NCBI GenBank assembly: GCA_944390195.1
Contig: CALXOZ010000015.1
Coordinates: 1 to 50,379, forward strand
Direction of reading: 5' to 3'
Source: an uncultured Alphaproteobacteria bacterium
GTDB lineage: Bacteria > Pseudomonadota > Alphaproteobacteria > CAAGCB01 > CAG-977
DNA length: 50,379 nt
Shown here: one piece after another, positions 42,214-50,379 of the stretch
Numbering within the stretch: the stretch's first letter is position 1
Layout of the letters: each line of letters starts with the position of its first letter
Program-made: the position numbers and the translations under genes
The notes under the pieces: model-generated
Databases searched by the model: none
What the model saw: only the letters and a program-made list of their open reading frames with translations
Told to the model about the DNA's origin: nothing

Positions 42214-42528
42214 ATGATAAACGATATATCCAAAGCCCTGTCCGCATATCAGGCGGCGATGTCCGGACAAGCGGTTTCTTCGCAAGAGGCGCAAGAACAT
42301 TTGAATACTCAAGGATCGTTTGCCTCAATGCTGAATTCGGTCGTTACTCAGGCGGAAAAAGATAACAAGTATGCGGAACTGATGAGTATGAAAGCAATAC
42401 AGGGGACGGCTGATATGCAAGATGTTGTTATGGCGGTGTCGAATGCGGAAATTGCTTTGCAAACAGTCGTCGCTGTGCGTGACAAAGTCATTTCCGCTTA
42501 TCAGGAAATCATGCAGATGCCTATTTGA
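42214..42528 (+). CDS. fliE: Flagellar hook-basal body protein FliE
   Basis: FliE joins the MS ring to the rod. The 104-residue protein has the family tail GTADMQDVVMAVSNAEIALQ and TVVAVRDKVISAYQEIMQMPI. A GTG three bases earlier could also start it; I take ATG 42214 because GGGAAA is better spaced for it. It follows flgC by 17 bp. Confidence 0.93.
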   Translation: MINDISKALSAYQAAMSGQAVSSQEAQEHLNTQGSFASMLNSVVTQAEKDNKYAELMSMKAIQGTADMQDVVMAVSNAEIALQTVVAVRDKVISAYQEIMQMPI

Positions 42529-42543
42529 TCAGGGTTGTGCCAT

Positions 42544-42813
42544 ATGACTGAAATCATGGTGATTGAAATCGGTAAAAGTGCCATTTTTACGCTGTTATTG
42601 GTTGTGGGACCGTTGTTGTTGGTTGCTATGGTTGTCGGTTTGTTGATCAGTTTATTGCAAACATTAACTCAAATTCAGGAAATGACGTTGGTCTTTGTCC
42701 CGAAAATTCTGGTGGTTTTTATTTCATTGATTTTTTTGTTGCCGTTTATGATTGAACAATTGCGTACCTTTACGAACGGCTTGTTCGACCGTATCATCGC
42801 CTTGGGGGCGTGA
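42544..42813 (+). CDS. fliQ: Flagellar export apparatus protein FliQ
   Basis: FliQ is a two-helix component of the export gate. The 89-residue protein has GPLLLVAMVVGLLISLLQTLTQIQE in two parts around residue 30, ending with LTFVPK-like TLVFVPKI, the standard family motif. ATG 42544 removes three leader codons of the open frame. fliR starts within a few bases of its stop. Confidence 0.95.
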   Translation: MTEIMVIEIGKSAIFTLLLVVGPLLLVAMVVGLLISLLQTLTQIQEMTLVFVPKILVVFISLIFLLPFMIEQLRTFTNGLFDRIIALGA

Positions 42814-42815
42814 GT

Positions 42816-43577
42816 ATGGATTGGCAACAATCGGTTCTTGCGGAAGTATATCATTTTTTATTTGTTTTTGCGCGCTTGGGTGGCGCTTTTTTGTTTATGC
42901 CGTTCTATGCCTCCACTTATATACCGCGTAAAATAAGACTGATATTCGCTTTGGGGCTGGCGGTCGTATTGACTCCTTTGTTGCAAGATGAACTGCCAGC
43001 GCCTTCAAACAATGCGTTACTTTTGTTCAAAGGAATTCTGATTGAAATAACAGTCGGCGTTTTTTTAGGGGTTTTCCCGTATTTTTTAATGACGGCAATT
43101 GATTTGATCGGCGTGAATGTTTCCATGGCGACAAGTTTTTCAAATGCGACTTTACTGGATCCCCAGACAAAAGTGCAATCGACTGTTTTAACGGCTTTTT
43201 TGAACTTGTGCGCGCTTTTGTTAATTGTCGTTACCGGTTTGCATCATGTGATGATAGGAGCGGTTGTCGAAAGTTATCAGGTCTTTCCTGTGAATCAGGC
43301 GTTGTTTACAGAAGATATGTTGCAAATGTTGACGACAACTTTGGGATCGGCTTTCAAGTACGGATTTCAAATCGGCTCTCCTTTCATTGTTATGGTCGTT
43401 TTAATGTATTCCGCTATGGGGGTCATGTCGCGTTTGATGCCTCAATTAAACATCATCTTTATTGTTATGCCGTTGCAGGTGTATTTGGGATTGGCTCTTT
43501 TAATGATATCGTTTCCGATGATGATGTGGTGGTTTTTAGCGTTTTTTCAAGAAAGTATGTATCAATTCATCAAGTAG
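42816..43577 (+). CDS. fliR: Flagellar export apparatus protein FliR
   Basis: The 253-residue protein has about six membrane helices, with an early FARLGGAFLFMPFYA and a late MPQLNIIFIVMPLQVYLGLA (the PQLN motif), as in FliR/SctT. It assembles with FliP and FliQ into the export gate. A GTG at 42810 overlaps the fliQ stop, but a G5 tract at 42804-42808 is spaced for ATG 42816. flhB follows by six bases. Confidence 0.95.
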   Translation: MDWQQSVLAEVYHFLFVFARLGGAFLFMPFYASTYIPRKIRLIFALGLAVVLTPLLQDELPAPSNNALLLFKGILIEITVGVFLGVFPYFLMTAIDLIGVNVSMATSFSNATLLDPQTKVQSTVLTAFLNLCALLLIVVTGLHHVMIGAVVESYQVFPVNQALFTEDMLQMLTTTLGSAFKYGFQIGSPFIVMVVLMYSAMGVMSRLMPQLNIIFIVMPLQVYLGLALLMISFPMMMWWFLAFFQESMYQFIK

Positions 43578-43583
43578 GAAACG

Positions 43584-44678
43584 ATGGCTGAAGAACAAGA
43601 TGAATCTTCGAAAACAGAGGAGGCTTCCGAACGGAAGCTGGAACGGGCTAGAAAAGAGGGAAATGTTCCTCTTTCCGTGGAAGTCCGTAACTGGTTTATG
43701 TTGTTTGCGGCTTTGATCATGTTATGGGGAATGGCTCCGTTTATGATGGAAAAAGTAACGGCAGTCGGATTTAAGTTCATTGAACGACCTGATGAATTTG
43801 CGTTGGATCCTTCAGGATTGCGTAATTTGTTAAAAGAAACGTCATGGGATTTGTTTCTTATTTTATCAATGCCGTTAGGGTTGTTTTTGGTTTGGGCTAT
43901 GGCTTCGGCTTTGGTTCAGATCGGTTTTTTATATGCTCCCAAACGAATGGAAATCAAATGGGAACGGTTGAATGTTTTCTTAAATGCCAAAGATATTATA
44001 ACAAAAGCTAAAATCCTTGAAATGTTAAAAGGCGTTTTGAAAATAAGTGCTGTCGGTTATGCGGGGTGGATGGTTGTTAAACCGCGTATTTCGGACATTT
44101 TAAATACGCCGTCGTCGGATGTGTATGCAATTTTATCTTTGATTTATAAGCTGTTGTTGTTGATTTTGTCGGCAATGGTTATAATCGTGTTCATTATGGC
44201 TTTTGCGGATTATTTTTATCAGAAATTTTCTTATTTAAAGCGTCAGCGCATGACAAAGCAGGAAGTGAAAGACGAATATAAGCAATTGGAAGGAGATCCT
44301 CAGGTCAAAATGCGTTTGCGTACCATCCGGATGGAACGTTTGCGCAAGCGTATGATGGCAAATGTGCCGAAAGCATCTGTTGTCATAACGAACCCGACGC
44401 ATTTTGCCGTTGCTTTGCGTTATGCTCCGCAAGAGGGAATGGACGCGCCTGTCGTCGTTGCAAAAGGTCAGGATTTCATCGCTTTGAAAATACGGGAGAT
44501 TGCTCAAGCCAACGAAGTGCCTATCGTTGAAAATCCACCTTTGGCGAGAGCTTTGTTCGCATCGGTTGAAATTGACGCTCCGATCCCGACGGAACATTAT
44601 GCGGCAGTCGCCGAAGTCATAAAATATGTGTATCAGTTGAAAGGCAAGGCTTTGCCACAGAAAAAGGAGGCGGAATGA
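43584..44678 (+). CDS. flhB: Flagellar export switch protein FlhB
   Basis: FlhB controls the switch from rod/hook to filament export. The 364-residue protein has the charged start EESSKTEEASERKLERARKEG-like text (DESSKTEEASERKLERARK, 6-24) and four membrane helices (about 35-210). The cytosolic domain has the self-cleavage site NPTH at 270-273, followed by FAVALRY. It overlaps cckA by four bases (44675-44678), tying cell-cycle signalling to the flagellar operon. Confidence 0.96.
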   Translation: MAEEQDESSKTEEASERKLERARKEGNVPLSVEVRNWFMLFAALIMLWGMAPFMMEKVTAVGFKFIERPDEFALDPSGLRNLLKETSWDLFLILSMPLGLFLVWAMASALVQIGFLYAPKRMEIKWERLNVFLNAKDIITKAKILEMLKGVLKISAVGYAGWMVVKPRISDILNTPSSDVYAILSLIYKLLLLILSAMVIIVFIMAFADYFYQKFSYLKRQRMTKQEVKDEYKQLEGDPQVKMRLRTIRMERLRKRMMANVPKASVVITNPTHFAVALRYAPQEGMDAPVVVAKGQDFIALKIREIAQANEVPIVENPPLARALFASVEIDAPIPTEHYAAVAEVIKYVYQLKGKALPQKKEAE

Positions 44679-47104
44679 CGTATAACCTGATTGGCGGGTT
44701 GATGAGGTTTTTCGGCTTGAGAGGCTTTGTCAAAGATTGGGACACTGTCAAAGCGTTGATGGATAATGAAATTGATGCTTTGGCTTTGGTTTCGCAAGAC
44801 GGATTGCCTGTTTATATTAATACGGCGGGGAAAAAATTTTTTAAATCCTCTTCTTTGTTGGATTCCGTTTTAAAACGTGTCATTGACGATGAATCAAACG
44901 GATTGGCTGTTGCCAAGCTTCAAGCCGCTGTCGACAACAAAGCCGAGACTTGTGTTGAACTGATGATGAACACGAAAAACGATCCCGCTTGTATTTTGGA
45001 ATGGTACCGGATTTCGATAAAACAACTTGGCGTTGGAACGTTGTGGCGTGTCCAAGATATTACAGCGACACGGGCTTTGGATGTTGTCATGCGTCGGGAA
45101 ATGCGGGAATTGTCAGAGTTTTTAGATATTCTGCCTGTCGGTTTGTATCAAATGGATGCCGGCGGAATCATTCATTTTGTGAACAGGCGTTTTTGTGATT
45201 GGTTGGGGTACGGAGATGTTCAAGACCTTAAAGGTAAAAAGCTTACAGACATTTTAGCCGGTACGGATTTACCGGAATTGGACGGTTTGTGGCATGGAGA
45301 ATTAACATTCCGTACTCGAACGGGGAGCTTTTTCTGCGCGTTTGTCACTCATGCCGTTTATGATGAAAACGGAGAAACGATGTTGCGTGCCTGTGTTATC
45401 CGTGATGTTAAATCCGTTCGCAGTCGGGGACATGATCCTGTAAAAGAATCCGGATTATGTTTTTCCCGTTTATTTTCGGAATCTCCTGTCGGTATGGCTT
45501 TTTTGGATAAAAATAATAATGTTACGGAAATAAATTCGACGTTGCTCCAGATGTTTTCGCGTCAGCGGGAAGAAATGATCGGTGTTTCTTTGGACGATTG
45601 CATTGATGCCGACGATTGGGCTGAACTGAAAGACAAGATGGCGAAGGTTGTAACGGCAAGATTGTCGCGTGTCCATGCGGAAGTCCGTTTGAAAACGGAA
45701 CAGGAAAAATTTGCCGCCGTGTATATCACTCCGACAATTGAAGAAGATGAAGACGGGGCTCCGGATGTTTCCGGTTTTATTGTTTATTTTATTGATAATA
45801 CGGAACGCCGGATGTTGTCGATGCAGTTTGCTCAAGCTCAGAAAATGCAAGCGATCGGTCAGTTGGCGGGAGGTATAGCGCACGATTTTAACAACTTGTT
45901 GACAGCTATTATCGGATCGACGGAACTGTTATTACAAACGCATCCGGCATCTGATCCCGATTTTACGGAATTAATGAATGTTCATTACAGTGCCAATCGT
46001 GCAGCGAGTCTTGTCGGTCAGTTGTTGTCATATTCAAGGAAACAGCCGTTAAGCCCGAAATATCTGGATGTTACGGATATGTTTGCAGAATTGCATCATA
46101 TGCTCAAGCGGTTGTTAGGTAATAAAGTCAAAGTTCAAATTGAAAACGGTTATAATTTAGGATTTATCCGTGTCGACCGGACGCAATTTGATCAGGTTTT
46201 TGTCAATCTTGCGGTAAATGCCCGAGATGCCATGCCTGACGGGGGGGAATTTACAATATCGACACATTATCAAAAGTTTCCGGCGGGCATGTATATCGGT
46301 TCCGAAGAAATTATTCCCGGAGAATATGTTGTGATTGATGTTTCCGATACGGGATGCGGAATTGATGAAGAAGATTTACAGCACATATTCGAACCGTTTT
46401 TTTCCACGAAATCATGCGGAGTTGATTCAGGGACGGGGCTTGGATTGTCGATGGTGTATGGGAATATACGTCAATCGGGAGGATACATCAGTGTTAAAAG
46501 CGTTTTGAATGTCGGGACGACTTTTACGCTTTATCTGCCACGTCATGCTCAAGAGGATGTGCGCCGTTTGACAGATGTTTCGGATTCAGATGTTTCTCCT
46601 TTGGAAGATAAAGCGTATCAGCTTTCCAAATTTGTTCGGGCTAAACCCGATGTTCCGAAATCAGGAGAACAATTGCAGTTTTTCTTTGCCCAAGATAGAC
46701 CGTTGACACCTGTTCCCCCACACCTGCAAGACTTGAGCGGTTCAGGCGTCATTTTGCTGGTGGAAGACGAAGATGCCGTGCGTGCGGTTACGCGCAAGGC
46801 GTTGAGTTCTAAAGGATATACCGTTTTTGATTGTTCGTGTGCCCAAGAGGCTTTAAAAAAAATAGAAGAAGGACTGCGTTTCGATTTGTTGATTACCGAC
46901 ATGATTATGCCCGGTATGGATGGTTTGTCATTGGCTTCAAGCTTGCGTGAAAAAGGCATTTACACTAAAATTCTTATGACTTCGGGATTTTCCGAAGAAG
47001 CCGCCCGCGGGGAAATCAAAGCGATGCCGGATTTTTATTTTTTATCCAAGCCGTTTACTTTGAAAGAACTTGGCGAAAAGGTGAAACAGATTTTCGGAGG
47101 ATGA
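44675..47104 (+). CDS. cckA: Hybrid histidine kinase CckA
   Basis: CckA phosphorylates CtrA and CpdR through ChpT in Alphaproteobacteria. The 809-residue protein has PAS-like domains (about 30-130, 145-245 and 260-375). A DHp domain carries AIGQLAGGIAHDFNNLLTAI, the CckA hallmark (His403). The HATPase domain has NLAVNARDAM, DTGCGID and GTGLGLS, and the C-terminal receiver has the phosphoacceptor near Asp742 in LLITDM and Lys792. Unlike most CckA proteins I see no N-terminal membrane helices; the start MTYNLIGGLMRFFGL is only weakly hydrophobic. GGAGG precedes the ATG, which overlaps the flhB stop. Confidence 0.92.
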   Translation: MTYNLIGGLMRFFGLRGFVKDWDTVKALMDNEIDALALVSQDGLPVYINTAGKKFFKSSSLLDSVLKRVIDDESNGLAVAKLQAAVDNKAETCVELMMNTKNDPACILEWYRISIKQLGVGTLWRVQDITATRALDVVMRREMRELSEFLDILPVGLYQMDAGGIIHFVNRRFCDWLGYGDVQDLKGKKLTDILAGTDLPELDGLWHGELTFRTRTGSFFCAFVTHAVYDENGETMLRACVIRDVKSVRSRGHDPVKESGLCFSRLFSESPVGMAFLDKNNNVTEINSTLLQMFSRQREEMIGVSLDDCIDADDWAELKDKMAKVVTARLSRVHAEVRLKTEQEKFAAVYITPTIEEDEDGAPDVSGFIVYFIDNTERRMLSMQFAQAQKMQAIGQLAGGIAHDFNNLLTAIIGSTELLLQTHPASDPDFTELMNVHYSANRAASLVGQLLSYSRKQPLSPKYLDVTDMFAELHHMLKRLLGNKVKVQIENGYNLGFIRVDRTQFDQVFVNLAVNARDAMPDGGEFTISTHYQKFPAGMYIGSEEIIPGEYVVIDVSDTGCGIDEEDLQHIFEPFFSTKSCGVDSGTGLGLSMVYGNIRQSGGYISVKSVLNVGTTFTLYLPRHAQEDVRRLTDVSDSDVSPLEDKAYQLSKFVRAKPDVPKSGEQLQFFFAQDRPLTPVPPHLQDLSGSGVILLVEDEDAVRAVTRKALSSKGYTVFDCSCAQEALKKIEEGLRFDLLITDMIMPGMDGLSLASSLREKGIYTKILMTSGFSEEAARGEIKAMPDFYFLSKPFTLKELGEKVKQIFGG

Positions 47105-47881
47105 ATGAGTGCTTATTTTTTTAAAGTCGATGCTTTGATTTCATTGATAAAGCAGGCGGGAAAAGCTGTTCTGGATGTTTATCATCAAGATTTCGCCGTT
47201 TATGAAAAAGAGGATGCTTCTCCTGTAACGGAAGCCGATATGAATGCTGAAAAGATCATTTTTGAAGGGTTGCAACAGTTGACACCGGATATTCCCATTA
47301 TCGGAGAAGAACATGTCGCCGCCGGAGAAATCGGGGATTTGACACAAAACTACTTTTGGTTGGTTGATCCGATTGACGGAACGGCTGATTTTGTGAAAAA
47401 AAACGGCGAATTTACAGTTAACATTGCTTTGATTGAAGGAAAGATGCCTGTTTTCGGAATGGTTTATGTTCCTTTTTCAGATACGCTTTATTATACGGCG
47501 ACCCCTGATTGCGCTTACCAAGAAAAGAATAACACCAAAACTTTGCTGAAAACCCGTTTGATTCCGGATCAAGGATATACAATGTTAAACAGCCGCACTC
47601 ATTGCAATGAAGCGATCATAGCGGAAATGACAAAGGGATTGAAAATAGCGGAACATTATCCATGTGGCAGTTCTTTGAAATTTTGTTTGATCGCCGCTGG
47701 AAAAGCCGATGTCTATCCTTGTTGTCATACGACGAAAGAATGGGATACCGCTGCGGCTCATGCTGTTCTAAAAGCGGCGGGCGGAGAGGTCTATGATGCT
47801 GAAAAAAAAGAAATTTTGACATATCGGAAACCGGAACTGAAAAATCCCAGATTTATCAGCTTCGGGCAAAAAACATATTAA
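47105..47881 (+). CDS. cysQ: 3'(2'),5'-bisphosphate nucleotidase CysQ
   Basis: CysQ removes the 3'-phosphate of PAP(S), the by-product of sulfate reduction. The 258-residue protein is an inositol-monophosphatase-fold enzyme with metal sites in IIGEEH (Glu69), WLVDPIDGTADF (Asp88, Asp91) and KEWDTAAAHAV. The text GEFTVNIALIEG and YPCGSSLKFCLIAAGKADVYP match CysQ better than SuhB. Its ATG touches the cckA stop. It is one of four sulfur-linked genes in the window. Confidence 0.88.
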   Translation: MSAYFFKVDALISLIKQAGKAVLDVYHQDFAVYEKEDASPVTEADMNAEKIIFEGLQQLTPDIPIIGEEHVAAGEIGDLTQNYFWLVDPIDGTADFVKKNGEFTVNIALIEGKMPVFGMVYVPFSDTLYYTATPDCAYQEKNNTKTLLKTRLIPDQGYTMLNSRTHCNEAIIAEMTKGLKIAEHYPCGSSLKFCLIAAGKADVYPCCHTTKEWDTAAAHAVLKAAGGEVYDAEKKEILTYRKPELKNPRFISFGQKTY

Positions 47882-47900
47882 CAGAACAAAGGAGGAGGCG

Positions 47901-48857
47901 ATGTCTGAAAAATACGAAAAACAAGAGTTGCTTGTCCCGTTTGACTTGCATTCCAGTTCGGAAGAAACGCGCAACCGTTTCGCTTTTTTAATCAATACGG
48001 TTGCACAATATTCATCTGTCGGAAGGGATGTTTTGAATACGGCTGCCGACCAAGGGTATCAATTGCAGATGATGCTCATGTCCGGAATGAGCGGTTTCGT
48101 TTGCCCCGAAAATAAAACAATATATTTGAACTCCTCTTGTCCAGATGGCGTTTTGATTGAAACATTGGCTCATGAATGTCGGCATATCCAGCAACATGCA
48201 AAAGGCATTCCCGCATCCCATCATGAATTTGTTTTGCGCGATGCCGTTAAAGTCAGTCGTGCGAAAGAAGCCGATGCCGAAACAATCGGTGCGGCGGTAA
48301 GCTATGAAATCATGAAAAACGGGGGAAATGACGAAGCATGGAAAGAGCTTGAAAAAAAGGCTCCCAAGATTACGCAGGCGATGTTGGCGGCGGCGGATCA
48401 AGAGGCGTCGTTGAACTCGAAAATGATGCAAGCCGCTTTTCAAGGGTGGTATCAAAATAAAGCGATCATGGATATTTATGAAAACTCGTATATTATGACG
48501 GAATGTTTGGGGAATGCTTTGTCGGATATGAATAACGGCAAGGCAGCAAGTTATTTCAAACGTGAAATGTCTTCCGAACAGATAGTGCGCGCCATTTGTA
48601 CGGACGCTAAAGGGAAATGCTATTGGGCGGATTGTGTGGATGTATTGAACGATCCGATGAAATTGCGTGTTGATGAAAAAGCGATCCGATTGGCTGAAAG
48701 TGTAAACACCGCACGCGAACAAAGGGGATTGAAGCGTGATGATTCTTATCGGGATTTGTTCGTATACGGTCGGGAAATGAAAGATAAGGCACATAAAAAA
48801 GAACGGGAGGCAAATCTTGTTCAAGCAATGATGAATTTAAAGCGGGGAAGAGGGTAA
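47901..48857 (+). CDS. Putative zinc metallopeptidase-domain protein (HExxH; DUF6782-like)
   Basis: The 318-residue protein has no signal peptide and contains TLAHECRHIQQH, with HECRH (91-95) matching the HExxH zinc site. Downstream acids near 123-127 (KEADAE) could supply the third ligand, as in gluzincins. It fits the uncharacterised bacterial DUF6782 group of predicted peptidases, but I recall this from pattern and cannot test it. The C-terminus (about 285-318) is Lys/Arg-rich. GGAGGAGG precedes the ATG at 47901. It lies 19 bp after cysQ and 109 bp before recA. Confidence 0.7.
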   Translation: MSEKYEKQELLVPFDLHSSSEETRNRFAFLINTVAQYSSVGRDVLNTAADQGYQLQMMLMSGMSGFVCPENKTIYLNSSCPDGVLIETLAHECRHIQQHAKGIPASHHEFVLRDAVKVSRAKEADAETIGAAVSYEIMKNGGNDEAWKELEKKAPKITQAMLAAADQEASLNSKMMQAAFQGWYQNKAIMDIYENSYIMTECLGNALSDMNNGKAASYFKREMSSEQIVRAICTDAKGKCYWADCVDVLNDPMKLRVDEKAIRLAESVNTAREQRGLKRDDSYRDLFVYGREMKDKAHKKEREANLVQAMMNLKRGRG

Positions 48858-48896
48858 GCGTTTTTGTTTTGTTCTTATTTTTTTGTTTTAATCCAA

Positions 48897-48911
48897 GAAC
48901 GGATATGGTAC
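48897..48911 (+). promoter_or_regulatory. Candidate SOS (LexA) box upstream of recA
   Basis: GAAC (48897-48900), seven bases, then GTAC (48908-48911) is one mismatch from the alphaproteobacterial direct-repeat LexA box GAAC-N7-GAAC. It lies 55 bp before the recA start. One mismatch in an 8-base core makes this tentative. Confidence 0.4.
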
Positions 48912-48966
48912 ATTTTTTACAATGTTGCTCTTGACGGATTTTTATGGAATAAAAGAGGCATTGAAT

Positions 48967-50028
48967 ATGGATCAAACAGTTTTACATTTGGTGGATAAAA
49001 AAACGATGGATAAGGAAAAAGCATTAGCCGCAGCTTTAAGTCAAATAGAACGCGCATTTGGCAAAGGGTCGATCATGCGCTTGGGGCAACGGGAAAACGC
49101 TGTTGAAATACCGGCAATTTCAACCGGATCGTTGGGGTTGGACATTGCTTTGGGGATAGGGGGGTTGCCTAGAGGCAGAATTGTCGAAGTCTACGGTCCA
49201 GAAAGTTCTGGAAAGACGACGTTGGCGCAACATGTTGTTGCTCAAGCTCAAAAGGCGGGGGGAAAATGCGCCTATATTGATGCGGAACACGCTTTGGATC
49301 CGATTTATGCTAAAAAGTTGGGGGTTGACATTGACAATTTGTTGATTTCTCAACCCGATACAGGGGAACAGGCTTTGGAAATTGCCGATACGCTGGTTCG
49401 GTCGGGGGCTATTGATGTTTTAGTTGTGGATTCCGTTGCCGCTTTGGTTCCTAAAGCCGAATTGGAAGGTGAAATGGGAGATTCCCATGTCGGATTGCAA
49501 GCGCGCCTGATGTCTCAAGCTTTGCGGAAATTGACGGCTTCGGTGGCACGTTCAAACACGCTGATTATTTTTATCAACCAGTTGAGAATGAAAATCGGTG
49601 TCATGTTCGGCAATCCCGAAACGACGACAGGGGGAAACGCTTTAAAGTTTTATGCTTCCGTCCGTATTGAAATCCGTCGCGGAGCCCAGATAAAAGATAA
49701 AGATGAAACTATTGGGAATAATACAACTGTTAAAATTGTGAAAAACAAGGTCGCTCCTCCTTTCAGAACGGTTGAGTTTGATATTATCTATGGTGAAGGG
49801 ATATCGAAAACGGGTGAACTGATTGATTTAGGGATCAAAGCGGGATTGATTGAAAAATCCGGAGCATGGTTGTCTTACAAAGGGGAACGTTGGCAAGGGC
49901 GTGAAAACGCGCGCGCTTTTTTGCGTGAAAATCCTTCGGTCGCTGAAGAAATCGAACAGCATATACGGGAAAAAGCAGGGTTGTTGTCTCAAAAAATGAT
50001 CGGCGATGATGTTACGGAAGAAAAATAA
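48967..50028 (+). CDS. recA: Recombinase RecA
   Basis: RecA carries out homologous strand exchange and triggers LexA cleavage. The 353-residue protein has Walker A GPESSGKT (77-84), the [21 protein letters not shown] start, [21 protein letters not shown] in two parts, [21 protein letters not shown] (loop L2, two parts) and a short acidic end. ATG 48967 with AAGAGG upstream removes 15 leader codons of the open frame. It is followed by a good terminator, so alaS is not directly behind it as in many relatives. Confidence 0.97.
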   Translation: MDQTVLHLVDKKTMDKEKALAAALSQIERAFGKGSIMRLGQRENAVEIPAISTGSLGLDIALGIGGLPRGRIVEVYGPESSGKTTLAQHVVAQAQKAGGKCAYIDAEHALDPIYAKKLGVDIDNLLISQPDTGEQALEIADTLVRSGAIDVLVVDSVAALVPKAELEGEMGDSHVGLQARLMSQALRKLTASVARSNTLIIFINQLRMKIGVMFGNPETTTGGNALKFYASVRIEIRRGAQIKDKDETIGNNTTVKIVKNKVAPPFRTVEFDIIYGEGISKTGELIDLGIKAGLIEKSGAWLSYKGERWQGRENARAFLRENPSVAEEIEQHIREKAGLLSQKMIGDDVTEEK

Positions 50029-50048
50029 AGCTGAAACGAATTAATAAT

Positions 50049-50080
50049 AAAAAAAAGGGGGAACTTTTTCCCCTTTTTTT
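50049..50080 (+). terminator. Terminator of recA
   Basis: The A-run plus GGGG (50049-50060) pairs with CCCC plus a T7 tract (50070-50080) around a nine-base loop, 20 bp after the recA stop. Because the stem is A/T flanked it could work in both directions. Confidence 0.82.
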
Positions 50081-50192
50081 CGTGTGTTATTCCCGCTTTT
50101 TTTAATAGAAGAAATGCCCTTTTTCGGAAGTCATTTCTTTTTTGTCAGGGTTTCTATACGTTTTTAAATGAAATGAACAAGTCTTGTTTAAG

Positions 50193-50379
50193 ATGAAAAA
50201 AAGGTTGTGTCCATTTATTTCATATGTAACGAATCGTTCCTTTAAAGTTAAAATGCAAATGAAGGCGGATAATGGAAAAGTTTCGCCTTTTATAAGCAAG
50301 GTGTCATTCCAGATTCTTTACGCTAATCCGCTTTGGCGTGCCGGTTTGACGGATAAATATTTCATTTCAAACAAAGTCT
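50193..50379 (+). CDS. Possible partial ORF running off the right edge
   Basis: From ATG 50193 the plus strand is open for 62 codons to the window end, starting MKKRLCPFISYV, with a later ATG at 50253. I see no Shine-Dalgarno sequence and no recognisable motif. A competing minus-strand frame (50102-50299) overlaps it. It could be a real truncated gene or chance, and I cannot decide from the sequence given. Confidence 0.25.
   Translation, partial: MKKRLCPFISYVTNRSFKVKMQMKADNGKVSPFISKVSFQILYANPLWRAGLTDKYFISNKV

Noticed and set aside
48012-48824. 270-codon minus-strand frame opposite the HExxH gene
   Set aside because: It is the antisense shadow of a gene with a strong Shine-Dalgarno sequence and a metallopeptidase motif; its own product shows no motif.

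Overview
The window looks like chromosomal DNA from an AT-leaning, Gram-negative, flagellated alphaproteobacterium. The lineage call rests on gene content and order: CckA beside the flgBC-fliEQR-flhB block, the divergent tsaD-gpsA / mic60-'hemY' junction, ftsK-lolA, a YbbN-like thioredoxin next to a LON-substrate-binding protein, and a tRNA-Met of the alphaproteobacterial type. KdsB and LolA indicate an LPS-containing outer membrane. Na+-pumping oxaloacetate decarboxylase (oadGAB), NhaA and an aspartate:alanine-exchanger-type carrier suggest a sodium-linked, possibly fermentative or host-associated life style. That last point is inference. There is no phage, insertion sequence or CRISPR array.

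Layout. 1-460: a 93-bp tandem repeat and tRNA-Met(CAU) with its own promoter and terminator. 461-1909: cysE diverging from an alpha/beta hydrolase. 1910-2738: AT-rich, no supported gene. 2739-7389 (all minus): a Trx/TPR protein, a LON-domain protein, ftsK and lolA. 7525-7681: tRNA-Gly transcription unit. 7742-13674 (minus): tsaD, gpsA, an AspT/YbjL-type carrier, crcB, an APH-like kinase and a HAD hydrolase, the last four tightly coupled. 13755-16495 (plus): mic60 and the HemY-N/TPR protein, with no hemC or hemD between tsaD and mic60. 16541-17602: a gene-poor kilobase with a strong hairpin-plus-T-run. 17603-19532: a conserved uncharacterised protein and a MATE exporter. 19529-23261 (minus): Rrf2 regulator, rimO, a HAD protein, kdsB and a chagasin-like lipoprotein. 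23359-24291: cysK, divergent from the Rrf2 gene across an inverted repeat. 24255-24589: a tandem duplication covering the convergent 3' ends of cysK and an unknown exported-protein gene. 24475-29781 (minus): tdk, a GT-C-like membrane protein and two unknown envelope proteins. 29964-36374 (plus): oadG-oadA-oadB followed without a gap by two TPR-methyltransferase paralogues. 36459-37718: nhaA. 37781-40767 (minus): stomatin/QmcA-like protein, NfeD and a polytopic membrane protein. 41320-47104: flagellar export and rod genes behind a good sigma-54 promoter, ending in cckA. 47105-50028: cysQ, an HExxH protein and recA.

How they work together. Four sulfur-related genes (cysE, cysK, cysQ and a Cys-rich Rrf2 regulator) are scattered through the window, with Rrf2-cysK as the likely regulatory node. 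Sodium bioenergetics is represented by oadGAB and nhaA. Envelope biogenesis (lolA, kdsB, GT-C proteins, mic60) and cell-cycle/motility control (ftsK, cckA, flagellar genes, recA) make up much of the rest. The least explained parts are the TPR-methyltransferase pair coupled to oadB, the exported pair at 24475-27185, the 93-bp repeat and the 16.5-17.6 kb gap. I saw no single system that I can call new with confidence.
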